A stretch of DNA of 64,000 nucleotides from Scilla litardierei. Taxonomy: Eukaryota > Streptophyta > Magnoliopsida > Asparagales > Asparagaceae. The position numbers and the translations under genes are program-made. The DNA is taken from positions 85,932,422 to 85,996,421 of the forward strand of contig CM061140.1 in NCBI GenBank assembly GCA_030789695.1, given 5' to 3'. The number at the start of each line of letters is the position of its first letter. Position 1 is the first letter of the stretch. The notes beneath the pieces were generated by a model. It saw nothing but the letters and a program-made list of their open reading frames with translations, was not told the origin of the DNA and did not search any database. Below are positions 52,670-63,014 of the stretch, in pieces.

Positions 52670-53532
52670 CCCTATGCCATCATGATAAAACACTTCCTGG
52701 CTCGTGATCCAGAAGCGGGCCTCATGTGTTGGTCAAAAGCCATTGCCCGATACACGTGGAGGGGTAGGGATAAGCGATCACTTGAGCTTAGGAGTTGGCC
52801 CGCGCAGCCACTCTAGCCAGAAGGCGTAATCTCTGTGCACGAGGTGCTTACTTGACTTGTACTTGTCTTTGTGAATGGTTCATGTAAATCTTGTCATCCA
52901 TGACATGTTTAAATGCCATGCTCGTACTTTACTTTACTTGTTGCACTCTTACTTTAACTGCCATGTCATTGCATCATGCTAGAACTGCTAGGTTGCTTTA
53001 CTTTTACCTACTTTCAATTTCCTTGCACAAGTCTCTTGTAGACTTGCTGACATGTGCCCCTTGCTCTTTTGGATGTCACATGTTAGACCCTGAGCCAGAC
53101 ACCGTAGCTAAGGACGAGGTGTTTCCTGACGCTGAGCCAGAGCCTACTTTTGACGAGGAGTTGGTGGACACCAGAGACCAGTCTTAGAGACTGATTTTAG
53201 TTGCTTTTGTTTTAGGTTGCTGTTAGTTGTCGGTGCTTAGCACCATTACTTTGCTTTTGTACTTTGTACTTTTGTTGGCCATGCTGGGGCCTCTTTTAGA
53301 CTCTTTTCTTTTAGCCTGGTGGCTTTTCTGCGATGTTGGAATTTATAATTATGGATATTCTGATATTTATCTTTTGTCTCATTTCCTTATTATTATCTTT
53401 GTTTCGTTTCACGTTGCAAGGACCTGCAGTTAAAGTTAATTGACGCTTATCGGACTTGCAGCTTTGTAGCTTCAAGTCTGAGCGGACCTTCTCACGCTTC
53501 ACCTCCACGTTTTTGGGAAGCGAGGCGTGACA
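52670..53532 (+). repeat. 5' LTR of element I, second part
   Basis: Continues the LTR interrupted by element J and ends GAGGCGTGACA at 53532, followed by the primer-binding site. Confidence 0.85.
53087..53187 (+). CDS. LTR-encoded spliced acidic gene in LTR I, last exon
   Basis: After CACATGTTAG| the frame reads PEPDTVAKDEVFPDAEPEPT and ends TRDQS-stop, strongly acidic and of the same length class as in J (which ends EDDQS). Phase 1 from the donor at 41663. The intron would be about 724 bp without J. The acceptor is the last base of an inverted repeat, CTGACATGTG (53047-53056) with CACATGTTAG (53077-53086), containing one G-U pair. J's insertion inside the intron would disrupt the gene in this copy. 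Confidence 0.45.
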
Positions 53533-53540
53533 GGTTTTGT

Positions 53541-53556
53541 TGGTGGCCCATGCAGG
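53541..53556 (+). other. Primer-binding site of element I (tRNA-Ile-like)
   Basis: TGGTGGCCCATGCAGG after the LTR end and an eight-base spacer. Confidence 0.7.
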
Positions 53557-53679
53557 TCCCATCTTGCAATTGCGAACTAATGGAACAACGATAATAACGG
53601 AATGTCCATTAAATAAATTACAACATCCAAGTCATTAATCTTTGAGTCTAATTTGTTTGTTCGTTTTCTATGTCATTAG

Positions 53680-54768
53680 ATGGCTGGACGACGACAGACC
53701 CGATCTGGTAGTGGGCCCAATCGTGCCGAGGTACCGGATAGAGAGCCCACCAATGCTAAGATCATGAGGATGATGCGTCAGATGATGCAGGTGCAGCAGG
53801 GCATGCTCCAGAATACCCAGAGTGACCCTCGCTTTGAGCCAGGAGCGAAGCAGTTTCGGGAGTTGGGCCCGACTTACTTTGATGGATCTGAAGGACCGTT
53901 GGCTGCAGAGGAGTGGATCAAGAATACTGAGGATAATCTGAAGATGTCGAAGGTCAATCCGACTGGATGGTTGATCTGGTGAAGAAGCAGCTTAAGGATA
54001 ATGCCCACAACTGGTGGGATGCAGAGGAGGAGCTGTTGGTGAGCCCTATACCTTGGGCTACCTTCAAGTCTAGGTTCGATAAGGAGTACTTTCTTAAGGC
54101 TGCCAGGAGGGAGATGTTGCAGCGCTTCATTGAGCTAAAGCAGGGAAATCTGACGGTGGGCCTGTACCACCAGGAGTTTACTAGATTGAGTCGCTTTGCA
54201 CCGAAGATGGTGGAGGATGCTGAGGAGAAGGCTCAGAGGTTTCTGCAGTGTCTTTCCCTCGACTTGCAGAGCCTGATGTCTACGACGGATATGGAGTCAT
54301 ACCAGAAGTTGCTGGTAGCTGCTCGGAGACAGGAGCTGATTGCGAGGCAGAAGAGAGGACAGATTTCTGGAGCTAGGAAGAGGCCTATGGAGCAGGTCAG
54401 AGGAGTGGTTAGGCCTGGGATCAAGCCTAATCAGCCAGTGCAGTTCAAGAGGCCAGGTGGGCCTCCTCAGAAGACTTGCTATTTCTGTGGCAAGACCTGG
54501 CATGTTAAGGAACAGTGTAGGAAGATGTTGGGACAGTGCCCGATTTGTGGAGATCCTACTCATGCTATGAAGGAGTGCCTGAAGTCTAAGCTGCCTTGGA
54601 AGGAACCAGTTGCCGCACAGCCGTTGCAGCAGAGAGCACCTGTACCTGCAGGTCATGGACCACCCCTCGCTCCACAGAGGCAGGCTTTTCAGCAGGCCAT
54701 GCAGCCAAGGAGGCAGGCTTATCTGATGACGGCAGTGGAGAGCGAGGCTGTGGATGAGGTTATCGCAG
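53680..54768 (+). pseudogene. gag of element I (Tekay-type), one frameshift
   Basis: Starts MAGRRQTRSGSG at 53680. Core motifs KQFRELGPTYFDGSEGPLAAEEW, then a frameshift near 53970 into VKKQLKDNAHNWWDAEE and LKAARREMLQRFIELK. Two complete CCHC knuckles (CYFCGKTWHVKEQC and CPICGDPTHAMKEC, about 54476-54580). The exon ends VIAG at 54768, and retention of the intron adds only Asn-Ser before a stop, giving Gag. Closest relative in the window is gag of C and J. Confidence 0.85.
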
Positions 54769-54883
54769 GTAACTCTTAACCTAGTTGTTTCCTTCCGTAG
54801 AAAGTTTTGATTGTTAGCCATGTTTGATTGCTTGCATATGATTGTTTGCTAGAATAGGGTTTGATTGATAGACTGTTTGTTAG
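54769..54883 (+). other. Candidate intron at the gag-pol junction of element I (115 bp)
   Basis: CGCAG|GTAACTC...TTTGTTAG|GTGTG, T-rich, phase 1. Removal joins VIAG to VILVCTFP. Position and phase equal those of J. Confidence 0.8.
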
Positions 54884-55351
54884 GTGTGATTTTGGTTTGC
54901 ACATTTCCCACACGAGTTCTATTTGACTCTAGTGCATCGCTGTGCATTATTTCTCGGAGCTTCGTGGAGAAGCATTCCTTGACGACTTCCCCTCTCCCCA
55001 AGAGTTGGAACATCTTTACAGGAAATGGTGTGATCTTGGTGCATCGTGGGTGCAATTCTTGCCCTTTGGTGGTCTGTGGACATGAGCTTTACGCTGATTT
55101 TATTGTCCACGACATCATCAACTACGATGCAGTGCTTGGAAAGGATTGGCTTGCGAGCTTCTATGCTACGATCGATTGTTGGAGGAAGAAGGTGGTGTTC
55201 GAGATCCCAGGACATCCAGTGTTTGAGTTCAGTCGAGGTAGCAGTTCGCTTGGCCCTGTCAGATTTCGGGCCAGACCGGTGGAGATTATTGCTATGCAGA
55301 TGGAGCAGAGTAGACCAGCTGTGGTACGTGAATTCGACGACGTCTTTGACG
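54884..55351 (+). pseudogene. pol of element I: protease and N-terminal linker, truncated
   Basis: Aspartic protease that processes Gag-Pol. The active site reads DSSAS (54925-54939) instead of DSGAS. It is followed by the [11 protein letters not shown] and DAVLGKDWL segments. It continues to VVREFDDVFD, where the frame is cut by the LTR of element B. In J the same region goes on as [10 protein letters not shown]. Confidence 0.9.
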
Positions 55352-56925
55352 TGCCCCCGGTTTGCTAGCCGTAAATGGCCGGGGGGCCCGCGTGAGGGTT
55401 TAGATATTTGTAACCGCAAGCGCACGGTGTTGTAGTGTGGCTTGGGGGTCGGACACAGGGAGGCTAGGATGTTCTTGTGTCAAGGAGGACCGAAATCACC
55501 CCGTCGGCGAGCTAGCCCGGATCGGTTGATGGGTTGTCACGGTATAGGAATGCAAGGTATGAACAATAAGAAAATAAACCCGGGACCTTGGTTTCCACTC
55601 CAACGAGCGACTCTCGCCGATACGGCCTACGGGTAGGATGGCGATCGGAATTAGGGTCTAATGGTGAGACGTTGCCTCTGAAAGTGGTATCGGCATCCCA
55701 TGGGCCAGATATTCCGGTCGGTGCCCAGGATGATACACCGGACTTCTCGGGTTCGATCAGTGGGCACTCCAGTGTCCATTAACACTGATCGATCCCGGGA
55801 GCACTAAGCTCGCAACGATAACTCCCAACGTCTCATCCTGCCGCTCCCACGTGCTAGGATTCGGCGTCTACGCTAAGGGCGTGAGCTATGGCTAGGGAGT
55901 CAACCGCCAAGTTTATTCCCCCTTGGCCCAACGGTCAAAGGCGGTATTTTTCCCGCCGATGACAATAAAACACCCCGCGTAACCGTTAGATTCCTAATCC
56001 CTATCGATTTCCTAACCCTATGGATGCATCGGGAAGAGCCCCCGAAGGGGTTTCCGCCAAAATCCCAGATTTGGAAACTACTCACAAATATTCATTAAAA
56101 AGCGATCTAAAAGAAAATGAACCGTTAAAATCATAATCAAACGATTGGAATGCGAAGGTAATAGAGCAATTAAGACAATACTAAAGTTTAAGAAAGATCC
56201 GAAAACTTACATTAGAAAAGTAATTACAGCCGTCACAAATAGGAGAAAACAGTAAAAACTAACAGCTCCCCGTTTCTGGAACCCTAGGGGTCCTATTTAT
56301 AGGATCTCGTATAACCCGATCGGTTGACAAGTAAACCGATCGGGTGATCCGTTACAAATAATAAACAGAAAACGGCGGAGTTTCACCCGGTCATATGAAC
56401 CGGTCGGTTGAGTTCTTGGGGTGACCGGTTGGATCTTGGCGCCATCGGGTGAAGGGGTCGGTTGGGTGCCCGTGTCTCGGCTCCTCAGCATCAGCTACAG
56501 ATGAACCGATCGGGTGAGAGTCACCCGATCGGTTGGAATGTGGCTTGAAAAGATAGAGAATCAGCCCCGTTGAACCGGCCTGTGAACCGGTCGGGTGACA
56601 TCCACTTGAGCTCCAGCTGAGACCGGGTGGTGCACGCATGCATCATCCGATCGGTTGACAAGTCAACCGATCGGGTGAGGGGATAAAATGATGCCATCAT
56701 CTTCGTTTGACTCCCTGGGTCACGCATGACTCCTCCCGTTGCTCCGGGGACTTGAGATATCGTCGTTAAACGTCCCCTACGTGGGCAATCTCCTGCAAAC
56801 ATGGAGAAACAAAGAAAAGTGAAAGAAAACGAGAAAACACGAGAAAACGAATAAAAGACGGCGGAAAATACGGAGAAACACGAAAGAAAACGTTGTTTAA
56901 ATATATGAAATATATACGCACGTCA
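55352..56925 (-). repeat. 3' LTR of element B (about 1574 bp)
   Basis: Plus TGCCCCCGG at 55352 to CACGTCA at 56925. Minus start TGACGTGCGTATATATTTC after polypurine TTGGGGGATTT. Contains the CCGATCGG array (56690-56308) and TATAAATA (56301-56294). Homologous to LTR A and H. Confidence 0.9.
56308..56690 (-). repeat. CCGATCGG palindrome array in U3 of LTR B
   Basis: Several ACCGATCGGGTGA-like motifs in both orientations, ending immediately before the TATA box at 56301-56294. Confidence 0.8.
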
Positions 56926-56928
56926 AAA

Positions 56929-56939
56929 TCCCCCAAGCT
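56929..56939 (-). other. Polypurine tract of element B next to the LTR
   Basis: Minus AGCTTGGGGGA followed by TTTTGACGTG. Near-identical copies lie at 58225-58235 and 58498-58508. Confidence 0.75.
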
Positions 56940-58642
56940 GAACTCTTCCTCGTCCTCGAGGAAGACGAGTGAGAGTAGGAGCTCGGAGGGAGAAAATAGA
57001 GAGGAAGAAAGAAAAGAGAAAACAAAAATCCTAGATCGCCCGTCAGAGCCAGCAAAATCAAACACAACACACTAAGCAATCAAACACAAAAATCACATCA
57101 CTAAGCCAAGGAATACGAGTCCAGACAAGTGTCGTGGGCCCACGCGGTGATGCACGAGTGAGTGTGGTCTTGCGCTAGCAGTCGGTGTCGCTATCTACGA
57201 AGTGCAATAAAGCTCGATATACACAGACCCAGGAAACGACCCAAATACCGATTCTAATTTGAAATTATGGTGAATATTAGTTCAAGCATGCATGAGATGA
57301 GTATAAGAATAGAAGTGTATCATGCATCGGGACTCCACAACTAGGGTTAAGGAAATCACACCACTATAGCCTAGATACTAGCTAAAAAGTTCCCAAGCCA
57401 AGTGTTTTCGAAAACGATGGGAGTTGAGATGATGTGGAGTAGAACACTCGGTGCAAATTCTCGCCTTCCCTTTATTCTCGGTAAGTAGGAAAAAAATATT
57501 CACACGGGATTTTTTTTGGGTTTTGGGCATTTGTATATTTTTTTTGTTTTTTGCCTATACGAAATTTTTCTTTTCTTTTCTTTTTGGGTTTTTCTTTTCT
57601 TTTCTCTTTTTTTTTGCTTTTTGGGTTTTTGGCTATACACATGTGTACTCTCCCAAGTGGGAGAACGGTACACGACGAGGGGATTTGCACCAAGCAAAAC
57701 AAAAAAGAAGTCGGAATCTAAACACTTGGGCAAAGGAAACTATTCTCGCTAAATAGAGCATAGGCTAAATGAGTTATCCTAGTCCTTAATTGTGGAATCC
57801 CGACACATGCGAAATGAAGTACATGATATATATATATATATAGCATGCAGAAGCCGACATGGAAAATAAATACCGCATATTCAAATCGAAGCATGGTAAT
57901 CTAGGGGTCATTCCTGGACAGGTATATCAAGTAAAATCACAAAGTAGAAGCACACCAAACAGATAGGCACGACACACGGCTCACAAAAACTAGGAGGACC
58001 CACGATGAGTGAAATGCGAGAGAACTCGAAATCCTAGGGTTAGTGAATGTGATTATCGATTCCATGATAGGTGTGTGTGTGATTTTGTGGCGATTCATCA
58101 TTGGGTTCATCTCTAGGAGAAAGAGATAAAAAGAAGAGAAGAGAAAAAAGAAATAAAAATAAAAACACGATGAAAACGACACAAAAACGAAAAAGAAAGA
58201 CTCAAATGGCGCACACAGTGCGACTCCCCCAAGCTGAAGATTGCATTGCCCTCAATGCAATATGAGTGAGTACGGGAGGGCAATGAAGATGGGGGGGGGG
58301 GGAATACGCACCGAAACAAAAAGAAATGAAAACGAGGAAAACTCAAAAATGAAACTGAAAATAAAGAAAAAACAAAATCAACCCACACGACACGAAAAGA
58401 GAAATAAAACCACACGACACGACACTCAAAAGGGGAAAAACAAGCACACACACAAAAATGAGAAAAAACAAAACACGACAACACACCAAAATAGACGTCC
58501 CCCAAGCTAGACATGACAGTGCTAGCAAATAAAATGTGATTGTGAAATGCAGAAATATGCAAGGGGGAGTCAATCGAATTCGCTGGTACTAGAATGGTAG
58601 GGGGAGGGAGAGGAGGGTGGGGAATAGCGAATGAAAGAATCC
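56940..58642 (-). other. Non-coding 3' region of element B
   Basis: No credible gene. Holds a T-rich low-complexity stretch (57505-57640), a (TA)n microsatellite (57826-57842), a run of 12 G (58291-58302) and two extra polypurine tracts (58225-58235, 58498-58508). Confidence 0.7.
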
Positions 58643-59797
58643 TCAGAGGAAGAGGAGGGTGTGCCTATGGGGGAAGGAGGGGCGACAGGCTGGAGCACGG
58701 GCGGATCGATGTGCATCGGGGGGGCTGTGGTGGAGAAAGATCGTACCAGGTGGGTCGACAGTTGGGTGCCAATCGGGAGGATCCAAGGGTGGTAGATGCA
58801 CTAATGGAGAATACCAAGGATCGGGGTAAAACTCCCAAGGCAGATGAGATGGGGGGTAGGGTAGCCGCAAAGGGGCTAAAGGTGGCAGGATCACGAAAGG
58901 TGCGCAGGCGGGGCTATAGAAGTAGACAGCACGGTCTTCACCGAAGGGAGTGAGCATATTGATATCGATCAAGTAATCGCGATCAATACGGCTACGTCCA
59001 GGCAAAATAGGGAGGTCGGGTGGCACTCTCAAAACACAGCTGACAATAAGAGTGATCATCCCACCACAACAGATGGATCCAGAATTGGCGCGGCTAACAG
59101 CAAAAATTTCGTGGATGATCCAATGAGCGGTGTTTATGGGCATATGGATGTGCCCAAGGATCCTGTCATCGGACATGGCATAGAGAAAGAAGAGCTCATC
59201 CCTAGATACAGTGGACACATCCACGCGGGCGAAAACAGTGTTGGCGAGGATGCAATGGGCGAGGCGGTAACACGGGTGAATAATGTAGGAGGCAAGAGCC
59301 TCGGGTGGAAAGGTGGTGTACCGGGTAAATCGTTGCCAAACACCATCAGCCCGAAATTGAGAGTAGATGTCAGTTCGATCGTGGGTGAAATGTTCAGTAT
59401 TAAGATTGGGGTGACGGAGATTGAGGATATTGTTCAACTCGATGAATCCCAGAGAAAAATCGCAGTTGAAAGCGCGGAAGGAGAAACCCCCATCAAACAC
59501 CTCGAGGGAACTGAGGAATTCAAGAGTGAGATTTCTGTGTGTGTGAGCATGGATGTAAGAGAGGGTATGGCACCCGATACAGTTGAAAATTCTGGCGACG
59601 CCGTTCGAAAGCCCTAGAGCTTCGAGTGTGGGGCAATCGGCGAAGAGTGTAGGTCTCATCGGGCGATGAAGTAGTGCTCGCAAACGGTCAGACTGTTCTT
59701 CCGTAGAAGGGTTTATGCCAAGGAAAGAGGGGGAAAAGGGGCCGTAGAGCGGATCACGGCGCGAAGATGATGCAATCTCTTTCCCTTTCTTAGACAT
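58643..59797 (-). CDS. ORF1b of element B: Athila ORF1-like protein (384 residues from this start)
   Basis: Start chosen at 59797 (MSKKGKEIASSSRRD), where the basic, serine-rich N-terminus begins; an in-frame ATG at 59878 is possible. Central domain: NLTLEFLSSLEVF, FNCDFSLGFIELNNILNL, SYIIHPCYRLAHCILANTVF and RDELFFLYAM. The C-terminus is proline-rich. It is paralogous to ORF1a (62020-60049), sharing LTLEFLS, IIHPxxRLAH and the ILF/YAM-type segment. The layout resembles plant families annotated as Athila ORF-1 or putative plant transposon protein; this is from memory. No stop interrupts it. Role unknown. Confidence 0.65.
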   Translation of the reverse strand: MSKKGKEIASSSRRDPLYGPFSPSFLGINPSTEEQSDRLRALLHRPMRPTLFADCPTLEALGLSNGVARIFNCIGCHTLSYIHAHTHRNLTLEFLSSLEVFDGGFSFRAFNCDFSLGFIELNNILNLRHPNLNTEHFTHDRTDIYSQFRADGVWQRFTRYTTFPPEALASYIIHPCYRLAHCILANTVFARVDVSTVSRDELFFLYAMSDDRILGHIHMPINTAHWIIHEIFAVSRANSGSICCGGMITLIVSCVLRVPPDLPILPGRSRIDRDYLIDINMLTPFGEDRAVYFYSPACAPFVILPPLAPLRLPYPPSHLPWEFYPDPWYSPLVHLPPLDPPDWHPTVDPPGTIFLHHSPPDAHRSARAPACRPSFPHRHTLLFL

Positions 59798-60048
59798 GGT
59801 GACTATGTGGGTGGTGAAAAGGAAAGTGGGGGCGTGCCTATGATGAATATAAAGCAAGTGAAGCAGGTACAACACCAATTTAGGATATTACAGATAAAGT
59901 AAGAGATGTGTAGAGTGGAAGAGTGTTACCCATCAATGTAGCAAGATCAAGCTTCCGGGGGACTCGCGTAGTAGGAGGAAGCAATTCGGGAAGCCTCCGC
60001 TCGCTGATCCGACAAGAAACAGGTTTTCGAAAATTGTGGGGGCTAGGG

Positions 60049-62020
60049 TTAGGGTTTGGGTGTTTCGATGATGGAATGTCGACGATGGCAAGGTGGCAGG
60101 GGTGGGGAACGAGGTGGAGGAATAGGGGCAGCGTTGGTGTGAACAATGGGAGGAGTGTCGGTGTAGGTGGGTGGTGGTGGTAGGACGGCGATCAAGGCGG
60201 TGGTGAAAGGAATAGAAATGGGGGGAGAAGATGTGGTGGTGACGGTAGTGGGTGGTGGTGGGAGAGATTTGGAGCGCACAGGCAATTTCCTCTGACGCAC
60301 ATATGAAGTGATGGAGGAGGAGGGAGGAGGTAGCGTGGGTGCGATGGAAGTGGTCGGGAGGGGGGAAGTGGATACCGGGATGGGAATAGATGAGGGAGGA
60401 GAAGAATGTGGTGAGGGAGGTGATGGATGTGGGGATGTGTGGGAGAGTGGAGGAGAAGATCGTCGAGGTGGTGAAGGTGGAGGAGGACTGTGGATGTGAG
60501 TGAGAAGGCGAAGAATGGCGGCCACGTTCCTCTCAAGTGCGAGGAAACGTGGGTGAGTGAGAAAGGAGGATGGTGATGGGTCCGAGGAGGCAGAGGACAT
60601 GGCGAGATCACGGAGGGAAGCGACCACCCTTTCAAGAACAAGACGGGCAGAGGCCTGGCGACGACCAAAGGATGTAGACTAACGTGAGGCAGAAGTGGTA
60701 CCGGCAGGTAAGGTGGAAGTGGTGCCGGCGGCGGTGATCATGCCGGCACAGTAGACAAGGCCAGAAATGGCCGCTAAGAGGTGCTCAGAAGTGATGGGGC
60801 TCGGAACAGAAACCGGACGACTTGGGCCAGCCCCCATATCTCCCTGAGACACAGGGATATCCTGCTCGCCTAAGTGGGCGGTAGGGGACGGTGGTCTGCG
60901 TGCGTCCGCGGGAAGGAAAGGAAGGTGCAACCCCGCAAGGAAGTTCGGGTCGGGTGGGAAGGTCCAATCTCCCACTAGAGCTATGGTCATATGAGCGAGG
61001 TTGGGGAGAATGGTGTAAGGGGCTGGGGGTGGCCATAATTGAAGATGAAGCGGCCATCGGAGTGGGGTTTAATCATGTGAATGTGCCGCAGGACATCAAT
61101 ATCTAGCTGTGAGGGTCCTGCGGAAGTGGGAAGATTATTGGGGATGTGAATATTAAATTGGGGGTAAGAACAAATGATAGTAATGATGCCCCCACAACAA
61201 AACTTCCCCTTACCGGCCCTGCTGATCTCGAGAAGCTTGTAAACAAGCCAATCGCCGCCATGGATGGGGAGGTAGGGGCCCTAAAGCTAATCCCATCATC
61301 GTCCCGAACAAAAGGGAAAGTCATGGCCCAGAGGATAAAAAGATCAGGGATAGTCACGATGCCGGACTCGTCCCTGGGAAAAAATGTAGATGATATGATC
61401 CTATGGGCCAAACGAAATACAGGGTGGATGATGGAGGAGGCCTTGGCCCTACCTCGGGGATAGTTATGGAGCAGTGTGAGGCGGAACCAGAATTGATCGA
61501 CGTTAAACTCGGGCGTGTACCCGTAGTGTCGGATGGAGTCATCCCCAAGATTGGGGAAACCAAATATATCGTTAATGGTATTCAGATTTGTGGTGACACT
61601 CTTGTTACGCACTCGGAATTTTATGATCGACCCGGACTCCCAAACAAGTGTAGAGAGAAATTCAAGGGTGAGTGACGGGTAGGATAAGGCAAAGGCATTA
61701 AGAAAGGCCAACCAACCTAAGCTAGCGAAAAGAGATTCGACTTCAGTGAAGACACCGAGATCGACAAGTGACTGTGTGTGCGGGAACTTAGTTGATAGAT
61801 GCCCCCGAGCATCGAGCCTACGATAAAAATCCTTGTGTTCCTGGTTCCTAAAGATATACCCATGTGGGCCAAACATTGGGTCCACAGGGGGGATAACAGG
61901 CGCGGGAGGGCCTAGTGTCAGTGCTCGTGTGTGGGGAGGGGGGCGTGTTTGTTTTCGTCTCTTTCGAGATGGTTCCTCCTCCCTCAAAATCCCCTTCCCC
62001 TTGTATTTATCCCTAGCCAT
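60049..62020 (-). pseudogene. ORF1a of element B: Athila ORF1-like protein with proline-rich tail, one frameshift and one stop
   Basis: Start at 62020 (MARDKYKGKGILREEEPSRK); the upstream ATG at 62143 would add a hydrophobic stretch absent from ORF1b. Domain: SLTLEFLSTLVWESG, NTINDIFGFPNLG, SIIHPVFRLAHRIIS and LFILWAMTFPF. The frame stops at 61103 after PLPQDPHS, but another frame carries on with LDIDVLRHIHMIKPHSDGRF, matching RDYLIDINMLTPFGEDR in ORF1b, so a frameshift occurred near 61105. A TAG at 60679 then interrupts the proline/serine-rich tail that ends at 60049. Preceded by its own TATA box and palindrome array. Confidence 0.6.
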
Positions 62021-62452
62021 GTGTGAGTGTGCGTGTATGAATGAGTGCAAAAAGCAATGAATGCACACTAACACAAGCAAAATGAGCAAGCAAAATTTAT
62101 AGGGCAAAAATAGAAATATGAGCGTAGGAGAGAGTGTACCCAAGCGAAATGGCGAAGCTTGCTCGTAGATGTCCCCACGCCGTGCAATGGGAGAAGTGTG
62201 GAGCCGCTGCGATCTTCTTCAGCAAGAATTTTCGAAATAGGCGTTGTTTGGGGGGAATTAGGTCAGAAATTCGAAATGAAGGGGAGAGAGACTGAAAATG
62301 ATGGAGAGATTGGTGGAGGAGGTGGAGAGAGGGAGTATTGGAGGAGTGGAGGACGTGGGGGAGTGAAATCCGGCCGTTGGGGAGGAGAAGGAGGTGAATC
62401 GACGGTGGAATGGGCGATCGGGCGAGGGTGAATGCGAACGGGTGGTCGGGGG

Positions 62453-62460
62453 TATTTATA
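62453..62460 (-). promoter_or_regulatory. Internal TATA box upstream of ORF1a
   Basis: Minus CCCTATAAATACCCCC, about 430 bases before the ATG at 62020 and directly after a CCGATCGG array, as in the LTRs. Confidence 0.6.
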
Positions 62461-62471
62461 GGGTTTTAAGT

Positions 62472-62825
62472 CGAACCGATCGGGTGACTTGTCACCCGAT
62501 CGGTTGACTGTTAGGTCAAAAATTTTTGCTAAAGAATTGCTACAGGCGAACCGGTCGATTTACTTGTCAACCGATCGGTTGGCCGCTCCACTCATTTTCC
62601 CGAGAATTGAGGGTTGCTCACCCGGTCGCCTCAACCGATCGCGATCTAACTCAACCGATCGATTGATATTTCCTAAAACTTTCCCGAGAACTCTCCCCAG
62701 ATCACCCGGTCTGTCACCCGGTCTCTCCATTCTTCACCCGATCGGTTCATTTGGGGACAGATGCGGCTTGTATCTGATACATCCCAACCGATCGATTGAG
62801 TTATCAACCGATCGGTTGGGGCCTT
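62472..62825 (-). repeat. Internal CCGATCGG palindrome array of element B
   Basis: About ten ACCGATCGGGTGA-like motifs in both orientations, the same family as in LTRs A, B and H, but located inside the element. Confidence 0.8.
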
Positions 62826-62944
62826 GCTTCCTGCAAAAACCAACAGATTGTCTAAGTCCCTGAACGGATGTTCTTGCGGCTGATTTTATTTATAAAAATA
62901 GATAAAATAAAGTCAAAAATAACACTAAAAAGTGGGGCAAAAGT

Positions 62945-62999
62945 TTAGAGCATGGGTTGCCTCCCATGAAGCGCACTTGTTTAACGTCGTTGGCTCGAC
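62945..62999 (-). other. Conserved post-pol motif with hairpin (Athila-type)
   Basis: Minus GACGTTAAACAAGTGCGCTT followed by CATGGGAGGCAACCCATG, a perfect six-base-pair stem. Recalled as a common sequence after the polyprotein in plant Athila-type elements. Here it follows protease directly. Confidence 0.6.
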
Positions 63000-63014
63000 G
63001 CCCGCAAGTGATGT

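Larger units (their letters stand above)
39990..55351 (+). mobile_element. Element I: Tekay-type element, split by J and truncated by B
   Basis: 5' LTR 39990-41970 continues at 52670-53532 after element J. Then come a tRNA-Ile-like primer site, gag, gag-pol intron and protease up to 55351, where Athila-like element B begins. RT, integrase and the 3' LTR would lie beyond B, outside the window. Confidence 0.9.

Noticed and set aside
53227..53433. Hydrophobic 68-codon frame in LTR I
   Set aside because: T-rich LTR sequence; not conserved in LTR J, and it follows the stop of the LTR gene.
57451..57756. Phe/Lys-rich frames on both strands
   Set aside because: Low-complexity poly-pyrimidine tract; composition explains them.
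59111..59617. 168-codon plus-strand frame opposite ORF1b
   Set aside because: Antisense shadow of ORF1b; the conserved paralogous motifs are all on the minus strand.
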